Source of the DNA: Streptomyces griseomycini
Lineage (GTDB): Bacteria; Actinomycetota; Actinomycetes; Streptomycetales; Streptomycetaceae
Assembly (NCBI RefSeq): GCF_014203535.1
Contig: NZ_JACHJI010000008.1
Coordinates: 186,001-250,000, forward strand
Direction: 5' to 3'
DNA: 64,000 bases
This document shows, in pieces, positions 25,133-34,083 of this stretch. The position numbers and the translations under genes are program-made. A model generated the notes under the pieces. The model did no database searches. It was not told where the DNA came from and saw only the letters and a program-made list of their open reading frames with translations. The number at the start of each line of letters is the position of its first letter. The first letter of the stretch is position 1.

Positions 25133-26280
25133 GACGAGTAGGCGCTGTTCTCGTGGACGTAGTCGGCGGTGAGGTCGTTGGTCCAGATGGTGGCGGTCTC
25201 GGAGCCGGCGGCGAGGTCGGCGACGATGTGCACCTCGCGGTAGCGCATGTCGACCTTCTCCCGGTCCTCGCCGACGCCGCCGTTCTTGCACACCCAGACG
25301 CCGTTGATGGCGACGTTCAGTTCGTCGGGCTCGAAGGCGGCCTTCGTCGTGCCGATCGCGGAGAGCACACGGCCCCAGTTGGGGTCCTCGCCGTGGATGG
25401 CGCACTTGAGGAGGTTGTTGCGGGCGATGGAGCGGCCCACCTCGACGGCGTCGTCCTCGGTCGCGGCGTTGATCACCTCGACCTTGATGTCCTTGCTGGC
25501 GCCCTCGGCGTCGCGGACGAGCTGCTGACCGAGGTCGTCGCAGACGGTCCGTACGGCCTCGGCGAACTCCTCGTACCCCGGGGTGGCTCCGGAGGCGCCG
25601 GAGGCGAGCAGCAGCACGGTGTCGTTGGTGGACATGCAGCCGTCGGAGTCGACCCGGTCGAAGGTGACCTTCGTCGCGGCGCGCAGGGCCTTGTCCAGGG
25701 TCCCGCCGTCGAGGTCGGCGTCGGTGGTGAGGACGACGAGCATGGTGGCGAGGCCGGGGGCGAGCATGCCGGCGCCCTTGGCCATGCCGCCGACGGTCCA
25801 GCCGTCCTTGGTGACGACGGACGTCTTGTGGACGGTGTCGGTGGTCTTGATGGCGATGGCGGCCTTCTCGCCCCCGTGCTCGGAGAGCTGGGCGGCGGCG
25901 GTCTCCACGCCCGGGAGGAGCTTGTCCATCGGCAGGAGCACGCCGATGAGTCCGGTGGAGCAGACGGCGACCTCGCCCGCGCCCGTCCCCAGCACCTCGG
26001 CGACCTTCTCGGCGGTGGCGTGGGTGTCCTGGAAGCCCTTCGGGCCGGTGCAGGCGTTGGCGCCGCCGGAGTTGAGGACCACGGCCGACAGCTGCCCGCT
26101 CTTGAGGACCTGTTCGGACCAGAGCACGGGCGCGGCCTTGACGCGGTTGGAGGTGAAGACGCCGGCGGCGGCGCGGCGGGGGCCGGTGTTGACCACGAGG
26201 GCCAGGTCGGGGTTGCCGTTCTCCTTGATCCCGACGGCGACGCCCGCCGCCGTGAATCCCTTCGCTGCCGTCACACTCAC
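25129..26280 (-). CDS. argJ: Glutamate N-acetyltransferase / ornithine acetyltransferase
   Basis: 383 aa. Recycles the acetyl group from N-acetylornithine to glutamate; bifunctional forms also use acetyl-CoA. The self-cleavage site is the Ala-Thr of GMLAPGLATMLVVLT, where Thr becomes the nucleophile at the N-terminus of the beta chain. GTG start overlaps the argC stop. No argA is seen, which fits the cyclic pathway. Confidence 0.97.
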   Translation of the reverse strand: MSVTAAKGFTAAGVAVGIKENGNPDLALVVNTGPRRAAAGVFTSNRVKAAPVLWSEQVLKSGQLSAVVLNSGGANACTGPKGFQDTHATAEKVAEVLGTGAGEVAVCSTGLIGVLLPMDKLLPGVETAAAQLSEHGGEKAAIAIKTTDTVHKTSVVTKDGWTVGGMAKGAGMLAPGLATMLVVLTTDADLDGGTLDKALRAATKVTFDRVDSDGCMSTNDTVLLLASGASGATPGYEEFAEAVRTVCDDLGQQLVRDAEGASKDIKVEVINAATEDDAVEVGRSIARNNLLKCAIHGEDPNWGRVLSAIGTTKAAFEPDELNVAINGVWVCKNGGVGEDREKVDMRYREVHIVADLAAGSETATIWTNDLTADYVHENSAYSS

Positions 26281-27305
26281 GGCGCAACTCCGATCGTCGT
26301 CAGCCCGGTGGTCTCGTCGAGCCCCAGGGCGATGTTCATGCTCTGGACGGCACCGCCCGCGGTGCCCTTGGTCAGGTTGTCGATGGCGCTGATCGCGATG
26401 ATCCGCCCCGCGGCCTCGTCGTACGCGACCTGCAGCTGAACGGCGTTGGAACCGTGGACGGACGCAGTCGCGGGCCACTGGCCCTCGGGGAGGAGGTGGA
26501 CGAAGGGCTCGTCGGCGAAGGCCTTCTCGTAGGCGGCCCGGACGGATTCGGCGGTGGCGCCGGGTCCGGCCTTCGCGCTGCAGGTGGCGAGGATGCCGCG
26601 GGGCATCGGCGCGAGGGTGGGGGTGAAGGAGACGGAGATCCGCCCGCCCGCGACCGCGGAGAGGTTCTGGATCATCTCGGGGGTGTGCCGGTGCCCGCCT
26701 CCCACGCCGTACGGCGACATGGAGCCCATGACCTCGGAGCCCAGCAGGTGCGGCTTGGGCGTCTTGCCGGCGCCGGAGGTGCCGGACGCGGCGACGATCA
26801 CGGCCTCGGCCTCGGCGAGCCCCGCCGCGTACGCCGGGAAGAGGGCGAGCGAGACGGCGGTCGGGTAGCAACCGGGGACCGCGATGCGCTTGGACCCCTC
26901 CAGCGCGGCGCGGCCGCCCGGCAGTTCGGGCAGGCCGTAGGGCCAGGTGCCGGCGTGCGGGGAGCCGTAGAACCGCTCCCAGTCGGCCGCGTCCTTCAGC
27001 CGGAAGTCGGCGCCCATGTCGACCACGAGCACGTCCGGCCCGAGCTGCTCGGCGACGGCCGCGGACTGCCCGTGCGGCAGCGCGAGGAAGACGACGTCGT
27101 GTCCGGCGAGCGCCTCGGCCGTGGTCGGCTCCAGGACCCGGTCGGCGAGCGGCAGCAGATGCGGCTGCAGCGCTCCGAGCCTCTGTCCGGCGTTGGAGTT
27201 GCCGGTCAGGGCGCCGATCTCGACCCCGGGGTGCGCGAGCAGCAGACGCAGCAGCTCCCCGCCCGCGTACCCACTCGCTCCGGCCACTGCGGCACGTACG
27301 GTCAT
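26277..27305 (-). CDS. argC: N-acetyl-gamma-glutamyl-phosphate reductase
   Basis: 342 aa. NADPH-dependent reduction of N-acetylglutamyl phosphate. N-terminal Rossmann GASGYAGGELLRLL, catalytic Cys in the VPGCYPTAV motif, and a late HRHTPEMIQNL with the catalytic His. First gene of argCJBDR, controlled by the tandem ARG boxes just upstream. Confidence 0.97.
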   Translation of the reverse strand: MTVRAAVAGASGYAGGELLRLLLAHPGVEIGALTGNSNAGQRLGALQPHLLPLADRVLEPTTAEALAGHDVVFLALPHGQSAAVAEQLGPDVLVVDMGADFRLKDAADWERFYGSPHAGTWPYGLPELPGGRAALEGSKRIAVPGCYPTAVSLALFPAYAAGLAEAEAVIVAASGTSGAGKTPKPHLLGSEVMGSMSPYGVGGGHRHTPEMIQNLSAVAGGRISVSFTPTLAPMPRGILATCSAKAGPGATAESVRAAYEKAFADEPFVHLLPEGQWPATASVHGSNAVQLQVAYDEAAGRIIAISAIDNLTKGTAGGAVQSMNIALGLDETTGLTTIGVAP

Positions 27306-27322
27306 GGAACCTCCTCCTGGAC

Positions 27323-27355
27323 GGCATGACTATACGCATCACTGCACTTTTATGC
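27323..27355 (-). promoter_or_regulatory. Tandem ARG boxes upstream of argC
   Basis: GCATGACTATACGCAT (27323-27338) and TGCACTTTTATGCA (27342-27355) are two adjacent imperfect palindromes of ARG-box type, starting 18 bp upstream of the argC start. Paired boxes are how hexameric ArgR normally binds. The TATAC and TTTTAT cores probably overlap the promoter. Confidence 0.85.
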
Positions 27356-27483
27356 AACGCCATGCGCGGCGGCGCCGAGCCGGTCGGCCGGTGGTCGGAG
27401 GGCGCCTCACCCGGCGGACGGAGTCGGCCGGGCCTCCCGGAGGACGCCGGGGGGACGGGGCGGCCACGACGATCGAGGAGTAC

Positions 27484-28053
27484 GTGAATCCCAAAGTCCT
27501 CGTCGATCGGAGCCATGTCGTGCTGAAGCCGGTTCTGCGCGCCGCCGCCGTTCTCGCCCTCGTCGCCGCGGTCGCGGCCCCGGCCGCCGCGTCGCCGCCG
27601 GCGCCGCCCTCGACCTCCGAGGTCTCGCTCCGGGGGACGGCGCGGCTGGGTTACCCGGTCGCCGAGGAGGAGGTCCGGGTGACCGTCGACGCCCACGCCG
27701 CCTTCGGTGCGGGCAGCTTCCCCACCCGCTCCTGGGGCACCTTCCGCATCTCCCACGTCGTGGACGGCCGGGACCACTGGGGCGTCTTCGAGGTGGACTG
27801 CCTCACCAGCGGCGGCCCCACCGCCACCGTGACCGGCCGGCTCGTCCGCACGAGCCCCGGCCACGTCTGGCGGAAGGAGCTGGAACCGCACACCCGCATG
27901 GGCCTCGGCTTCTACGTCCCCGGGGGCGGCACCGCCCGCGTGGGCCTGTCCGGAGCGACGGCCGAGGGGGAGCCCCTGCTGACCCGGTGCATGGCGCCGG
28001 CCGCCGACATGGAGGTGGTCGACGGCGGCTACAGCTTGCGGGGGGCGCGCTAG
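27484..28053 (+). CDS. Secreted protein of unknown function
   Basis: 189 aa from GTG 27484, or 177 aa from GTG 27520. Clear Sec signal peptide (KPVLRAAAVLALVAAVAAPAAA). The mature part is beta-rich, with blocks VTVDAHAAFG, SWGTFRISHVVDG and RMGLGFYVPG. A pair of Cys (VDCLTSG and TRCMAP) may form a disulphide. I recognise no domain. GAGGAG lies only three bases before GTG 27484, so the second GTG is a real alternative. Ends 25 bp before a terminator hairpin. Confidence 0.8.
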   Translation: MNPKVLVDRSHVVLKPVLRAAAVLALVAAVAAPAAASPPAPPSTSEVSLRGTARLGYPVAEEEVRVTVDAHAAFGAGSFPTRSWGTFRISHVVDGRDHWGVFEVDCLTSGGPTATVTGRLVRTSPGHVWRKELEPHTRMGLGFYVPGGGTARVGLSGATAEGEPLLTRCMAPAADMEVVDGGYSLRGAR

Positions 28054-28077
28054 GCACCGCCCGCCCGGTGAGGCGGC

Positions 28078-28112
28078 GGGCCGCCGTCCCCACGGGGGTG
28101 GAACGGCGGCCC
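28078..28112. terminator. Bidirectional terminator hairpin
   Basis: GGGCCGCCGT (28078-28087) pairs with ACGGCGGCCC (28103-28112) around a 15-base loop, between convergent genes ending at 28053 and 28125. Confidence 0.75.
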
Positions 28113-28124
28113 ACCGCTTCCGCA

Positions 28125-30614
28125 CTACCTCTGCTTGATCCTCAGGAACGTCACCGAGTTCGCCGGGAACGTGTACGTGAACTCGTCCGCGACTCCCCGG
28201 AAGGTGGACGTCACCGGGGTGACCGGGGTGTCCGTCTGCGTGTTCACCGCGTCCGCGTCGGCGGCCAGCGTGGTCACGCGGGCCCTGGAGGCGACCTCCG
28301 CGCCGCCGAGGTCGATCGTCGTGCGGGCCTCGGCCGGCTGGGCGTTGACCACCTTGACGATCAGGTCACCGGTCCGGTCGTCCTCCGTGACCACCTGGCG
28401 GAACGGCTCGGCCGGCTTGTCGTCGGTGAAGCTGCCCCACTCCTGGCCGTCGAGGTAGAGGGTGACCTGGCGGCCCCGCACCTTGACGTCGATGTCGTAG
28501 GCGCGGCCCGTCTCGATCGACCCGGCCTTGGAGATCAGCGTCGACTTGCCCCCGTCCACGGCCTGCTCGACGGCGGACTGGGTGTTGTTCCAACCGCCCA
28601 GGTTCCACCAGTAGTAGTTCCCGGTGTCCTTGACGCCGAAGGCGACGAGGAAGCCCTCCTTGCCGGACTTCTTGGTGGCCCTCACGTGCAGGTCGTAGTT
28701 CTGCCAGGCCGGGTCGCCCGCTGTGACCAGGGTGTTCTCGGCCGTCTCGTCGGTCTGGACGTAGGCCCCGTCCCGGACGGTCCAGCTGCCGCCGCCGCGG
28801 TGCGTCCACCGCGCGGCGTCACCGGAGAAGTCGTCGCTCAGCAGCGTCGTGCCGTCGGCGGCGGTCACCCTCACGTCGTCGTACGCGGCACTGGTCGCCC
28901 AGGTCGAGAGGCCGACGGCGCCGGCGATGGGGCCGCTGACGTCCGGCGTGGTGGTCGCCCTCGACGGGACCACGCGGTCCCCGACGTTGTTCATGAACAG
29001 CTTCTGGACCTCGTAGTTGGCCGAGCCCCAGGAGGCGTGGTTGTTGAACCAGATCATGTCCGGCGACCACTGGACGTAGTCCTCGTTGGCCAGCAGCGGC
29101 GCGTACGAGGCGAGTTCGACGACGTCCGCGTTGCGCTCCAGACCGGTCATGAACGCGGCTTCGGCGAGGGCGTTCTTCCAGGCGTTGCCCTGGGAGGCGT
29201 ACTCGCCGAGGAAGACCTTCGGGCCGTTCCTGTCGTAGGAGTCGTAGCGGTCGTTGTTCTGCAGGAACCACTGCGGGCTGTTGTAGTAGTGCTCGTCGAC
29301 CATGTCGACCTCGCCCTCGCGGTTGAGCTGCCAGGCGGTCTCGAAGGTCGTGCCGGAGTCGTCCGGGCCGGAGTTGGAGATCACGGTGATGTCCGGGTGC
29401 TCCGCCTCGATGGCGGCCCGGAACTGCTGGAAGCGGGCGAAGAACTCCCTGGGGAGGTTCTCCTCGTTGCCGACGCCGATGTGGGTGAGGCCGAAGGGCT
29501 TCGGGTGGCCCATCTCGGCGCGCACCTTGCCCCACTCGGAGGTCGCCGGGCCGTTGGCGAACTCGATGAGGTCGAGGGTGTCCTGGATGTGCCGCTTCAG
29601 CAGCGCCTCGTCGTCGGTGGCCCTGTTCTGGCCGCAGCCGGTGACCAGGGCGGGTACGACGGGCAGCGGCATGGCGCCGATGTCCTCGGCGAAGCGGAAG
29701 TACTCGTAGTAGCCGAGGCCGTAACTCTGGTTGTAGCCCCAGAAGTTCGCGTTGGTCGCGCGCTCCTCGACCGGGCCGACGGTGTCCTTCCACTGGTAGG
29801 AGCGCTTGCGCTGCCAGCCGGAGGCCTCGCTGTAGTCCTCCATGGATCCGGTGTTGACGATGCATCCGCCGGGGAAGCGCAGGAAGCCCGGCTCGAGGGC
29901 CTCGATCTTCTCGGCGAGGTCCTTGCGCAGGCCGTTCGGCTGCCGCTTGTAGGTGTCGCGCGGGAACAGCGACACCATGTCCAGGGCCGCGGCGGAGGAG
30001 GAGGCGACGGACAGACGGCCGCGGCTGCTGGTGCGGGACGCGGTGAACGTGGCCTCGTACTTGGCCCAGTCGCCCTTCACCGCCACCCGGCGGGCGGTCG
30101 CGAGCTGCCCCGCGGCGTCCTTCAGGCCGACGGTGAGGGTGGTGCCGCCCTCGGCGCGCGCCCACACGGAGAAGTCGTACCGCTTGCCCTTCTCCACGCG
30201 GATGCCGGTGTTGTAGCCGGCGTTCGTGACGGAGGAACCGGCGCCCAGGGAGAGGTAGGTGCGGTTGCGCTCGTTGAGTCGGCCGGAGTCGTTCACCGCC
30301 TCGGCCGTGCCGCCGACCGTCCAGGAGGTCAGGGGGGTGTAGGAGGCGTTGTCGGCGGCGGAGTACTCGAAGGACCGGTTCTGCACGAGCTCGGCGTACA
30401 GACCGCCGTCGGCGGCCCGGTTGAGGTCCTCGAAGAAGACGCCGTACATCGTGTCGTCGATCGCCGCGCCCCGGGCGTCCGGGTCGACGGTGATCGTGTA
30501 GTCGGTGACGTCCTCGGCGTGCGCGGGGGCCGGGACGAGGGCGGCGGCCGTCAGGAGGGCGGTGGCGGTGAGGCCGAGTCTGAGGCGGGCACGGCTTCGT
30601 GCGGTGCGTGACAT
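28125..30614 (-). CDS. Secreted GH51 alpha-L-arabinofuranosidase
   Basis: 829 aa. Removes terminal arabinofuranosyl groups from plant arabinoxylan or arabinan. Signal peptide to about residue 33; a CBM4/9-like jelly-roll around 75-215; GH51 TIM barrel from about 215 with acid/base E384 in GVGNEE and nucleophile E471 in FLGEYAS. A concanavalin-like (LamG/3-keto-disaccharide-hydrolase-type) domain at about 570-725 is inserted before the C-terminal beta domain. It is transcribed alone behind an AT-rich palindrome that may be its operator. Confidence 0.94.
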   Translation of the reverse strand: MSRTARSRARLRLGLTATALLTAAALVPAPAHAEDVTDYTITVDPDARGAAIDDTMYGVFFEDLNRAADGGLYAELVQNRSFEYSAADNASYTPLTSWTVGGTAEAVNDSGRLNERNRTYLSLGAGSSVTNAGYNTGIRVEKGKRYDFSVWARAEGGTTLTVGLKDAAGQLATARRVAVKGDWAKYEATFTASRTSSRGRLSVASSSAAALDMVSLFPRDTYKRQPNGLRKDLAEKIEALEPGFLRFPGGCIVNTGSMEDYSEASGWQRKRSYQWKDTVGPVEERATNANFWGYNQSYGLGYYEYFRFAEDIGAMPLPVVPALVTGCGQNRATDDEALLKRHIQDTLDLIEFANGPATSEWGKVRAEMGHPKPFGLTHIGVGNEENLPREFFARFQQFRAAIEAEHPDITVISNSGPDDSGTTFETAWQLNREGEVDMVDEHYYNSPQWFLQNNDRYDSYDRNGPKVFLGEYASQGNAWKNALAEAAFMTGLERNADVVELASYAPLLANEDYVQWSPDMIWFNNHASWGSANYEVQKLFMNNVGDRVVPSRATTTPDVSGPIAGAVGLSTWATSAAYDDVRVTAADGTTLLSDDFSGDAARWTHRGGGSWTVRDGAYVQTDETAENTLVTAGDPAWQNYDLHVRATKKSGKEGFLVAFGVKDTGNYYWWNLGGWNNTQSAVEQAVDGGKSTLISKAGSIETGRAYDIDVKVRGRQVTLYLDGQEWGSFTDDKPAEPFRQVVTEDDRTGDLIVKVVNAQPAEARTTIDLGGAEVASRARVTTLAADADAVNTQTDTPVTPVTSTFRGVADEFTYTFPANSVTFLRIKQR

Positions 30615-30657
30615 GGATACTCCGCGGCTCTCTGGGAGTTGGACACTCTGGAGTCGT

Positions 30658-30669
30658 TCGATATATCGA
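30658..30669 (-). promoter_or_regulatory. Palindromic operator candidate before the arabinofuranosidase
   Basis: TCGATATATCGA, a perfect 12-bp palindrome 44 bp upstream of the GH51 start, in an AT-rich patch within very GC-rich sequence. LacI- or GntR-type sugar regulators are candidates. Confidence 0.5.
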
Positions 30670-30762
30670 CCATTGACCAGCACTTCGAACGGCAAGATAG
30701 AGAGGAGGCAGGGGCGCGTCAATGGGGCGTGCGGTACGGAGACCACGCGAGGGCGGGACGGG

Positions 30763-31203
30763 ATGGGCGAGTTCTGGCCGGTACCCGACGTGCTGGCCTA
30801 CCTGAGCGGCCGCTGGCGCGTGGAGCGGACCGTGCGCGACCTGGCGAGCGGCGACCGCGGGCGCTTCGAGGGGACGACCGTTTTCGGCCCGCTGGAGGGC
30901 GGCGGCCTGCTGCACCGGGAGTCCGGCACCTTCACCTGGCGGGGCGTCGCCCGGCCCGCCGAGCGGACCCTGCGCTTCCTGCCGGGACCGGGCGGCACGG
31001 CGGACGTGCGGTTCGCGGACGGCCGCCCGTTCCACGACCTGGACCTCACGACGGGGCGGCACGTCGCCGGTCACCCGTGCGCGGCGGACCTCTACCGGGG
31101 CGAGTTCACCGTCCGCGACGAGGACCACTGGCAGACGGTCTGGCGGGTGCGCGGGCCGGCCAAGGACCTGGAGCTGACCACCGGCTACGCGCGCACGGGC
31201 TGA
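30763..31203 (+). CDS. DUF6314-like lipocalin-type protein
   Basis: 146 aa. Begins VPDVLAYLSGRWRVERTVRDL and continues as alternating beta strands (GTTVFGPLEGGGLLHRESGTFTW, ...DVRFADGRPFHDLDL, ...DLYRGEFTVRDEDHWQTVWRVRGPAKD), the pattern I associate with DUF6314, an actinobacterial small beta-barrel family of unknown ligand. ATG at 30763. It starts divergently from the GH51 gene; its 3' end overlaps the histidine-phosphatase remnant. Confidence 0.75.
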   Translation: MGEFWPVPDVLAYLSGRWRVERTVRDLASGDRGRFEGTTVFGPLEGGGLLHRESGTFTWRGVARPAERTLRFLPGPGGTADVRFADGRPFHDLDLTTGRHVAGHPCAADLYRGEFTVRDEDHWQTVWRVRGPAKDLELTTGYARTG

Positions 31204-31779
31204 GCGGACACCCCGTCGAGGCAGAGGCTCCAGCGGCCCGGCCGGCCACACGGGTCGTCGGCAGCGGGCGGACGTCGATGTTCCAGTACGTCGCCGGCGG
31301 TGCCTGCAGCACGTGCACCGGGGCCGCGCGGATCACGGCCACCACCCCGCAGCCGTCCTCCAGGGGCGGGCCGGGTGTCGAGCCAGCCGCCGACGCGCCG
31401 GACGAAGTCCGGCAGCGACTCCCCGCCGTGCGGCGTGGCCCGCGGGTCGGTGAGCCAGGCTCCCCCGACCGCCTCCGGCTCCCGGGCCATCGCCTCGCCC
31501 AGGGGCAGTCCGCGCCGGCGGCCCATGTATGTCGCAGTCGCACAGGGCGAGCTGCGCCGGCGGGGCGTAGCCGAGGCCGTCCCCGGTGGCACGGCTGCGC
31601 GGGGTCGGCGAGCAGTAGCGCAGCTCGGCCGCGGCGAGCGGCAGCAGCTCGTGGGCGACCCGTTGCACCTCGCCCCAGCCGACCCGGTCCAGCGGCCGGT
31701 CGTCCCCGAAGCGTTCGGCGAGCGCCGAGGAGCTGCCCGCGGCGGCGACGAACGTGCCCCGAAGCGCCACGCCGCGCAT
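31185..31779 (-). pseudogene. Decayed histidine phosphatase (phosphoglycerate-mutase superfamily)
   Basis: Four collinear segments in three frames rebuild one protein. Residues like GTFVAAAGSSSALAERFGDD and CSPTPRSRATGDGLGYAP (31540-31770) are followed in a second frame by LPLGEAMAREPEAVGG and DPRATPHGGESLPDFVRRVG (31375-31530). A third frame has CGVVAVIRAAPVHVLQAP and TYWNIDVRPLPTT (31250-31365), and the second frame returns for RWSLCLDGVSA. All show high third-position GC. No intact ORF exists, so at least three indels have accumulated. Confidence 0.8.
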
Positions 31780-31903
31780 CGTCGGCCGCGGAAGTACGCA
31801 GGTCGAGAGGTGTCACCACGAACGTCACCCGGGGTGCGCCACGCCCTGCCCACGGATCGGGATCCGCCGGACGAGCCGTCCGTGACGCGCACCGGCCGCG
31901 CGG

Positions 31904-32341
31904 TCACTCGAAGACGAGCGCCATCCAGTGGTCGGGCCGGTCCAGCGCCCGGAAGCCGAGCCTGGCGTAGACGCCGTGCGCGTCGTGCGTGGCGAGCATG
32001 ACGCGCCTCAGTCCGCACGGCCGCAGCTCCTCCCGTACGGCCGCCACCAGGGCCGTGCCGACGCCCTTCCCCCGTACCGACGGGTCGACGTACACGTCGC
32101 ACAGCCAGGCGAAGGTGGCCCGGTCGGTGACGACCCGGGCGTAGGCCACCTGCTCCCCCGACGCCGACACGTAGACGCCGAAGTTGAGCGAGCCCGCGAT
32201 CGCCGAGTCCTGCTTGTCCCGGGAGCGCCCGAGGGCCCAGTAGGCGTCGGTGGACAGCCACCGGTGCACCCGCTCGGCGTCGATCCGGTCGGGGTCGGTG
32301 GAGATCTCGTGGCCCTCGGGGAGGCCGAAGTCGTCGGTCAT
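31904..32341 (-). CDS. GNAT-family N-acetyltransferase
   Basis: 145 aa. Motif A is LCDVYVDPSVRGKGVGTALVAAV, motif B GVYARLGFRALDRP; the N-terminal part (AERVHRWLSTDAYWALGRS) is a known subgroup with a W-rich opening. Acceptor unknown. ATG at 32341. Intact, although it lies between two broken genes. Confidence 0.88.
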   Translation of the reverse strand: MTDDFGLPEGHEISTDPDRIDAERVHRWLSTDAYWALGRSRDKQDSAIAGSLNFGVYVSASGEQVAYARVVTDRATFAWLCDVYVDPSVRGKGVGTALVAAVREELRPCGLRRVMLATHDAHGVYARLGFRALDRPDHWMALVFE

Positions 32342-32437
32342 GCCGGGAGGTTGCCAGGTCCAAGCGTCGGCGTCGAGTGGTTTTCGCAGGTCGGAGGCGC
32401 TGTCAGCGGGGGATCAGGTGCTGCGGGCAGGAACGGG

Positions 32438-32632
32438 GTCACGACCGCCGCCGACCACGACCGGCTGGAGGAGCGGTACGAGGACCTCGTGGAGGCGTAC
32501 CGCGCCTCCCCCGTCCGCGGCTCGCCGCCGAGGAGCTGCTCCGGGAACCGGAGGCCGAACCGGCAGGCCGCGTCACCGGCGTGACGGCTCCGCAGGCGCC
32601 GTCGTACGAGATCGACGGCTGTCCCTTCCTCA
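32438..32632 (+). pseudogene. Frameshifted small ORF of unknown family
   Basis: Two collinear coding-like segments in different frames. The first reads AADHDRLEERYEDLVEAYRASP (32447-32512). The second reads LAAEELLREPEAEPAGRVTG and then VTAPQAPSYEIDGCPFL (32521-32632). Joining them needs a one- or two-base indel near 32515. No ATG or GTG begins the first segment; the natural start may be the GTC at 32438, one base from GTG. The 3' end overlaps the stop of the MocR gene. Family not recognised. Confidence 0.55.
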
Positions 32633-34063
32633 GAGCACCTCGTCGCAGGCGGTGCGCAGGCGCCGTACCCCCTCCGTGATCTCCCCGGTGCCCGCCACCG
32701 CCGCGAAGCTCAGCCGCAGGTGGCCGGCCGGGGGCTCGGCGCTGAAGTAGGGACGGCCGGGGGCGAGGGCGACGCCGGCGCGCAGGGCGGCGGCCGTCAG
32801 GGCGGGCTCGGCCGTGCCGTCGGGCAGCCGCAGCCACAGGTGGTAGCCGCCGGACGGGACGTACGGCAGGGCGAGTTCCGGCAGGCGGAGGCGGAGCGCG
32901 GCGGTCATGGCGTCCCGGCGGGCCCGCAGCTCGGCAGAGACCGCGCGCAGGTGGCGGGGCCAGGCGGGCGAGCCGACGAGTTCCAGCGTGGCCTCCTGGA
33001 GGGGACGGGGGACGAAGAAGGTGTCGACGACCTGGATGGCCCGCAGCCGCTCCAGCACCGGGCCGTGCGCGACGAGGGCGCCCACCCGGAAGCTGGGCGA
33101 GGTCGCCTTGGTCAGCGAGCAGACGTGCACCACGACCCCGTCGGGATCGTCGGCGGCGAGCGGGCGCGGCAGCGGACCCGCGTCCTCGTGCACCAGCCGC
33201 CGGACGAAGTCGTCCTCGACCACGAAGGCGCCCGCCGCGCGGGCGATGGCCAGCACCTCGCCGCGCCGGTCGGGTGCGAGCACGGCGCCCGTGGGGTTCT
33301 GGAACAGCGGCTGGCAGACGAGGACCCGGGCGCCGGTCGCCCGGAACGCGTCCGCGAGCAGCGCGGGCCGCACGCCGTCCGCGTCCACCGGGACGGGCAC
33401 CGGGCGCAGTCCGGCCGCGCGGGCGATGGCCAGCATGCCCGGGTAGGTGGGCGACTCGACCAGGACGGGCGCGCCGGGCGGCGCGAGTGCGCGCAGGGCG
33501 GTGGTCAGCGCGGACTGCCCGCCCGAGGTGACCAGCACCCCCGCCGCCGTGACCGGTCCCCCGACACTGCGCGCGAACCACTCGCGCAGCTCCGGCAGCC
33601 CCTCGACGGGCGGCCTCCCCCAGGCGCCCGGCCTGCGCCCGGCCCGGGCCAGCGCCGCCGCCATCGCCCGCTCCGGCTGCAGGGAGGGGTGCAGATAGCC
33701 GCCGTTGAACTCGATCACCCCGGGCGGCGGCGCGGCGAGCGAGACCAGCACCCCGGAGGCGTCCACCGAGCGCGGCACGAGGTCGGCGGCGCCGTCCGCG
33801 CTGAGGGCGACCTCCTGCCAGGAGGTGTCCCCGGCGGGAGCGGCCGGGACCCGGGGCTGCGCGCGGAAGGCGCCGGCGCCGGGCCGGGTGACCACCAGCC
33901 CCTCGGCGGCGAGCTGCGCCAGTGCCCGGGAGACGGTCACGGGGCTCACCCGGAACCGCTCCACCAGGGCCCGACTGGACGGGAGCTTTCCACCAGGTGA
34001 GTAGCGGTCGAGTTCCCGCCGCAGCTGCTCCGCCAGTTCACCGACACTGCTACGCTCGTGCAT
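32630..34063 (-). CDS. MocR-family (GntR-aminotransferase) transcriptional regulator
   Basis: 477 aa. Residues 1-75 are a GntR winged helix (PSSRALVERFRVSPVTVSRALAQLAAEGLVV). Residues about 110-470 are an aminotransferase class I fold; the PLP Lys is in CSLTKATSPSFRVG, and the QPLFQNPTG and VVEDDF motifs are present. Such proteins sense PLP or amino acids. Its start codon overlaps that of the divergent EamA exporter, so that gene is probably its target. Confidence 0.92.
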   Translation of the reverse strand: MHERSSVGELAEQLRRELDRYSPGGKLPSSRALVERFRVSPVTVSRALAQLAAEGLVVTRPGAGAFRAQPRVPAAPAGDTSWQEVALSADGAADLVPRSVDASGVLVSLAAPPPGVIEFNGGYLHPSLQPERAMAAALARAGRRPGAWGRPPVEGLPELREWFARSVGGPVTAAGVLVTSGGQSALTTALRALAPPGAPVLVESPTYPGMLAIARAAGLRPVPVPVDADGVRPALLADAFRATGARVLVCQPLFQNPTGAVLAPDRRGEVLAIARAAGAFVVEDDFVRRLVHEDAGPLPRPLAADDPDGVVVHVCSLTKATSPSFRVGALVAHGPVLERLRAIQVVDTFFVPRPLQEATLELVGSPAWPRHLRAVSAELRARRDAMTAALRLRLPELALPYVPSGGYHLWLRLPDGTAEPALTAAALRAGVALAPGRPYFSAEPPAGHLRLSFAAVAGTGEITEGVRRLRTACDEVL

Positions 34064-34083
34064 GAGAACACAGAGTAGCGCTA
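34051..34083. promoter_or_regulatory. Shared control region with overlapping divergent start codons
   Basis: CATG at 34061-34064 supplies the ATG of both genes. TACGCT (34051-34056) could be a -10 for the rightward gene and TACTCT (minus strand, about 34073-34078) for the leftward gene. GTAGCGCTAC (34075-34084) is a perfect palindrome and a candidate MocR site. Neither gene has room for an RBS outside the other gene. Confidence 0.6.
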
